Below, in pieces: positions 60,159 to 64,000 of a stretch of DNA of 64,000 nucleotides; position 1 is the first letter of the stretch; every line of letters begins with the position of its first letter. The stretch comes from Chlorobiaceae bacterium (GTDB lineage Bacteria; Bacteroidota; Chlorobiia; Chlorobiales; Chlorobiaceae), in assembly GCA_013334965.1 (NCBI GenBank), contig JAAXWO010000001.1, positions 62,001 to 126,000 of the forward strand. The letters run 5' to 3'. The translations under genes and the position numbers were made by a program. The notes beneath the pieces are model-generated. The model searched no databases. It saw nothing but the letters and a program-made list of their open reading frames with translations, and was not told the origin of the DNA.

Positions 60159-60965
60159 ATGGATATACAGAAGGGTCAAACGGCGGGCTCGTTGAAGGAG
60201 CCGGAATCAAGGATAGGCCTCGCGTTGGGTGGGGGTGCCGTGCTCGGGGCGGCGCATGTCGGCGTACTGAAGGCGATGCATGAGCTGGATATCAGGCCGG
60301 ATTTCGTATCCGGCACCAGCATCGGGTCGTTCATCGCGGCGCTGTATGCGTTCGGCAAAAGATGGGACGAGCTCGAAACGTTGGCCAGGGAACTTGACTG
60401 GTCGGACCTCTCGGGCCTCACGATCTCCGGATATGGCCTGCTGTCGAACAGGAAGTTCGGCGATATCGTCAAACGCCTCCTCGGATCATGCCGGATCGAA
60501 GACGCTCCGCTGCCCCTGGCGATCGTCTCGACCGATATCTGCACGGGAAGAAAGGTGGTGATGCGAAGGGGGGATGTGGCTATGGCCGTCATGGCCAGCT
60601 CTTCGATCCCCGGTATTTTCCGGCCTGTCGAGTGCCGCAGCATGTTGCTGGTCGACGGGGTGCTGACCGAAAATGTCCCGATTTCACCCCTGGTCGACAT
60701 GGGTGCGGAGAGGATCATCTGTGTTGACCTGCTTGGCATGCATACCTTCAGGCGCCCGGAACATATGGCCACACTGCTGCTCAACGCGTTTTACAGCGCA
60801 ATGCGTGCCATTTCGCAGATTCAGATACAGGGGGCCGACCTGGTTATCAGCCCGGATCTCTCCGGCTTCAGCCTCGTCGATATGTCTGCAGTCCCGGAGA
60901 TTCTCGAAACCGGATACCGTGCGGCGTATCCTTTGCTCAAGGCCTGGAAGGAGCAACTCGAATGA
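60159..60965 (+). CDS. Patatin-like phospholipase
   Basis: [28 protein letters not shown] nucleophile, [14 protein letters not shown] at 60159 preferred. Confidence 0.92.
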   Translation: MDIQKGQTAGSLKEPESRIGLALGGGAVLGAAHVGVLKAMHELDIRPDFVSGTSIGSFIAALYAFGKRWDELETLARELDWSDLSGLTISGYGLLSNRKFGDIVKRLLGSCRIEDAPLPLAIVSTDICTGRKVVMRRGDVAMAVMASSSIPGIFRPVECRSMLLVDGVLTENVPISPLVDMGAERIICVDLLGMHTFRRPEHMATLLLNAFYSAMRAISQIQIQGADLVISPDLSGFSLVDMSAVPEILETGYRAAYPLLKAWKEQLE

Positions 60966-61546
60966 ACGTGCGTCTCGCCTTCCTTGTCATCGCCATGCTG
61001 CTGTTCAGGCACTCCTCCGCTGTCGCGGTCGGTTCTCAGCCTGAATCCTTTACAGGGATTGCCTGGCCCTGTAAGTCTGGAGTGAAAATCAACGGGCCAA
61101 GCCTTGGTGACGCCGATTACGACATCTCGCGGACAAAAGGGGGGAAGGTGTCCCTCAAAGGAGAAAAGGGGAGCCTTGTCGGCCGGGCCGTATACCAGGG
61201 TAGCGGGCTTGACTTTCAGGGGAGCACCTTCTCCGTGTTTACCCTCTCGGCGGATGGCATGCTTGAGTGCCGTAACGCCGACGGACTCGTTTTTCGGCCC
61301 TACATCTCCAGTGGGTTGAGCTACGCGACGATCGACGTGGAGCGCCTGGGGATGGATGCCGACGATACAGCGTTCATCCTGCAGTTTGGTGCAGGAGTCG
61401 GCATACAGCTGTCGCCTCTCGTCATCGTTGATGCCCGTTACCGTTACATCCATCCGTTTGATCGATTAATGCAGGTGGACGCATTACCTGTCCGGCTGGA
61501 TTCAGGCACCCATAACCTTCTCATCGGCATGAGGTTCATGTTCTGA
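60962..61546 (+). CDS. Putative outer-membrane beta-barrel protein
   Basis: N-terminal signal-like segment; terminal aromatic strand [11 protein letters not shown]. Confidence 0.65.
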   Translation: MNVRLAFLVIAMLLFRHSSAVAVGSQPESFTGIAWPCKSGVKINGPSLGDADYDISRTKGGKVSLKGEKGSLVGRAVYQGSGLDFQGSTFSVFTLSADGMLECRNADGLVFRPYISSGLSYATIDVERLGMDADDTAFILQFGAGVGIQLSPLVIVDARYRYIHPFDRLMQVDALPVRLDSGTHNLLIGMRFMF

Positions 61547-61922
61547 ATCCAGTGCACTCAAGTGGCGTGCCGTCTGGGGGCAGTTTTATTTCAACGAAGC
61601 GTAAAGAGTGGAAATACGTTTGCGCCTGATCCCCTTTTTTCGTAAAATTTTACTGTAGATGCTCTTTTCTGTTCAATCTGTTATGTACACGTAGTTACAC
61701 GTGGGACAGGTCTGGCAGCCTTTCTTTTTGTATCGTGCGCTTTTGGTGCCACGTATTCTCTCCCGATTCCTCCACAGCCGGTGATCTTCCCGGCCTTTTT
61801 TGTCAGCCGGGCAAAACTCCGGCCATGTATGTTCAATGTTTTAAGCTGCTGATTTGCTTTATCTGGCTGATGTTTTGTCTCAGCTTGCACGACGGTGATC
61901 AACATTAACAGGACAATCGATT

Positions 61923-63350
61923 ATGGCACACAACTCAAAACGCTTAGTCACCGGGTTTGTAGGTTCGCTTCTTATGTTCAGCGCACTGAATGCAGGTACA
62001 GTTATTGCGGACCCACTTCGTCCCGAACCGCTTTCTCCTGCAAGACCGGACGCAGGTATTATAAGAGTCGACCCTGAAGCCCGCATGAGGCCTCATCTAC
62101 CTCGCATTCTGCAGCCTGACCTGGTTATCGACGATATCTACCTGGATCCCGCCTGCAATGTGGTGGTCAAGGTCCGGAACGCAGGTCCCGGAGCGCTTCC
62201 TGACGAGGTCTGGAGTAAAATCACACCTAAAAGCTCAGGGATCTACCTGACGATCAACGGTTCCAGATGGGGAGGAGCGAGTCTCTGGAAGATCGATCCG
62301 GGCCGGGCCCTGCAGCCCCCGGGCGGTACGGCGGTTTATACCAGCAATCTCAAGGTGAACCGTATCGCAGCCGTCAAGGCCGAGGTCGATATATGGAACG
62401 TGGTCAGGGAGTCAAATGAAGCGAACAATGCAAAAATCGCAAGGCTTCGTTGCCAATCGATGCAAAACGCCAGCGACTTGTCGGTGTCCATTGCCGGGTG
62501 CCCCCAGGCCGTGCGTCCGGGGCAGGAGCTTGGCGCGTCATTCTCCGTAACCGCCAACAGTACCTTTCCCAAGCCGATCGGCGGTGTGGCCGTTGACCTT
62601 GTGCTGACTTCGGTTGCGTCATATCCCGTACCGGCGCCATTCGCTGTCTACAGCCCGAATTACACGAACGGCGTGCTGCTGAAAGGCGGCCGTGAGCACA
62701 TCTCTTTTGCCGGCCCCGGTTCAGTTCCTGTCAAGCTTAACGGTTCGAACCCCATTCCTGCAGATACTCCTCCCGGGGACTATTTCCTGGCTGCCGTGGT
62801 CGATGCAGGCAACCGTTACGGCGAGACCAACGAAAACAATAACGTCGCTTACTGCAGGCTCAGGGTGCTTCCGCCCACGGGCTCCGTTTCACCTGTCGCA
62901 GAAGATTGCGTGAGGTTCAATCCCGCTACGATTGAAGTCAGGCAGTTCGACGGCCGCTGGAAGATTGTCGACGGAAGCCACTGGGTTTTTGATTTCGGCT
63001 CAAACAGGGGCGAGGCTGATCAGGCTTTCAGGATTATCAGGCATTACGGTATGAACCAGAGCTGTTTTGTCGGCCGTCCCGACCCATCGTTCAAATACCT
63101 TCTCGTTGCCGGTGACGCTCCGACCGGGACTTTCCCCGGTGAGGATGCCGTGAGGTTCAACCCGGCTACGATCGAAGTCAGGCAGTTCGATGGCCGCTGG
63201 AAAATCGTCGACGGAAGCCACTGGATTTTTGATTTCGGCTCAAAGAGGGATGAGGCGGAACAAGCCTTTTCCATCATCAAAAAATACGGCTTCAGTTCTG
63301 TCTGTTATGTCGGACGTCCCGATCCGAGTTTCATCTATCTGAAAAAGTAG
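61923..63350 (+). CDS. Secreted CARDB-domain protein with C-terminal duplicated module
   Basis: Signal peptide; CARDB-like LVIDDIYLDPACNVVVKVRNAGPG and YGETNENNNVAYC; two copies of VRFNPATIEVRQFDGRWKIVDGSHW(V/I)FDFGS. Confidence 0.8.
   Translation: MAHNSKRLVTGFVGSLLMFSALNAGTVIADPLRPEPLSPARPDAGIIRVDPEARMRPHLPRILQPDLVIDDIYLDPACNVVVKVRNAGPGALPDEVWSKITPKSSGIYLTINGSRWGGASLWKIDPGRALQPPGGTAVYTSNLKVNRIAAVKAEVDIWNVVRESNEANNAKIARLRCQSMQNASDLSVSIAGCPQAVRPGQELGASFSVTANSTFPKPIGGVAVDLVLTSVASYPVPAPFAVYSPNYTNGVLLKGGREHISFAGPGSVPVKLNGSNPIPADTPPGDYFLAAVVDAGNRYGETNENNNVAYCRLRVLPPTGSVSPVAEDCVRFNPATIEVRQFDGRWKIVDGSHWVFDFGSNRGEADQAFRIIRHYGMNQSCFVGRPDPSFKYLLVAGDAPTGTFPGEDAVRFNPATIEVRQFDGRWKIVDGSHWIFDFGSKRDEAEQAFSIIKKYGFSSVCYVGRPDPSFIYLKK
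62905..63347 (+). repeat. Intragenic duplication, 240-bp (80-codon) offset
   Basis: TGAGGTTCAA(T/C)CC(C/G)GCTACGAT(T/C)GAAGTCAGGCAGTTCGA at 62911 and 63151. Confidence 0.9.
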
Positions 63351-63456
63351 GATCGCGATAGAGCCATTTTCTGCAGATGTTAGTCGCCGCACGGGCAGGA
63401 GATGGCCCGTGCGGCGTTATGGCCGCCGATTTTCCCAACATGCAAAGGAGCTTCTT

Positions 63457-63924
63457 ATGCCTATTCGAAGATTACGGGATTATCTCGACAGCAGTCATGT
63501 CAGATATTTTGTCATCAGCCACACTCCGGCCTACACGGCCCAGGAGATCGCCCAGGCAGCCCATGTGCCGGGAAAGACGATGGCCAAAACCGTGATGGTC
63601 TCTGTCTCCGGCAAAATGGCCATGGTGGTCATTCCGGCATCCATGCATCTCGATTTGGGGTTGCTTCGTGAACTTTGCGGAACCCAGGATGTGAAGCTTG
63701 CTGAAGAGAACGGGTTCAGCGGCATGTTTCCGGAATGTGAAATCGGCGCCATGCCGCCGTTCGGCAATCTCTACGGCATGGATGTGTTCGCCGACGCCGA
63801 ACTGGACGAGGCCGATGAGATTACTTTCAATGCAGGGGTACATACCGAATTGCTCAAGCTTTCATGGGCAGACTACAAAAAGCTGGTCAATCCCCTGATA
63901 GGTATGCTCACACTGAAGTTGTGA
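63457..63924 (+). CDS. YbaK/ProX aminoacyl-tRNA deacylase-family protein
   Basis: TAQEIAQAAHVPGKTMAKTVMV, FPECEIGAMPPFGNLYGMDVFAD, FNAGVHTELLKLSWADY. Confidence 0.9.
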   Translation: MPIRRLRDYLDSSHVRYFVISHTPAYTAQEIAQAAHVPGKTMAKTVMVSVSGKMAMVVIPASMHLDLGLLRELCGTQDVKLAEENGFSGMFPECEIGAMPPFGNLYGMDVFADAELDEADEITFNAGVHTELLKLSWADYKKLVNPLIGMLTLKL

Positions 63925-64000
63925 CGCTTCGATCTTCGTGAGGGTTTTTACGTGGGATGTATTACCTTTGACAGTGCAAACGCCTGTCAAATGGATTCGA

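Noticed and set aside
1-64000. CRISPR array, rRNA or tRNA genes
   Set aside because: No regularly spaced short repeats with unique spacers, no rRNA-like segments and no cloverleaf recognised in the intergenic spacers by eye; a tRNAscan/Infernal run would be needed to exclude a missed small RNA.

Overview
The window is chromosomal DNA most consistent with a green sulfur bacterium (Chlorobiaceae). This is inferred from protein style and gene content; no database search was possible. Most of it is ordinary housekeeping sequence: folK/folB, nadC, acpS, tig, an M16 peptidase, recA, dusB, asd, alr, rpsU, aroA, lptB, a Lon-like protease, terC and an aldehyde dehydrogenase. An accessory block lies at about 29.3-46.0 kb. 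It holds a 'mobile mystery protein A/B' (XRE + Fic) pair and a type I restriction-modification island: half-size HsdS, HsdM, HsdS, RAYT transposase, DUF2188, HAD, Fic remnant, RhuM, HsdR and a YgjP-like peptidase. Next to it, convergently oriented, is a four-subunit group-3-type NiFe (sulf)hydrogenase operon. The observations I rate highest are: (1) a cystathionine beta-synthase-like protein with CBS domains whose PLP-lysine position is Tyr, so a probable pseudoenzyme or sensor; (2) a RAYT gene carrying four in-frame copies of a REP-like palindrome inside its own coding sequence, translationally coupled to hsdS; (3) a hydrogenase large subunit that stops exactly at the C-terminal ligand motif DPCISCSVH, with no cleavable extension; (4) 116-bp tandem repeats and several other intergenic inverted-repeat families; (5) a TetR/ArsM-like divergent pair with three inverted repeats between the genes. 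No CRISPR array, rRNA or convincing tRNA was seen.
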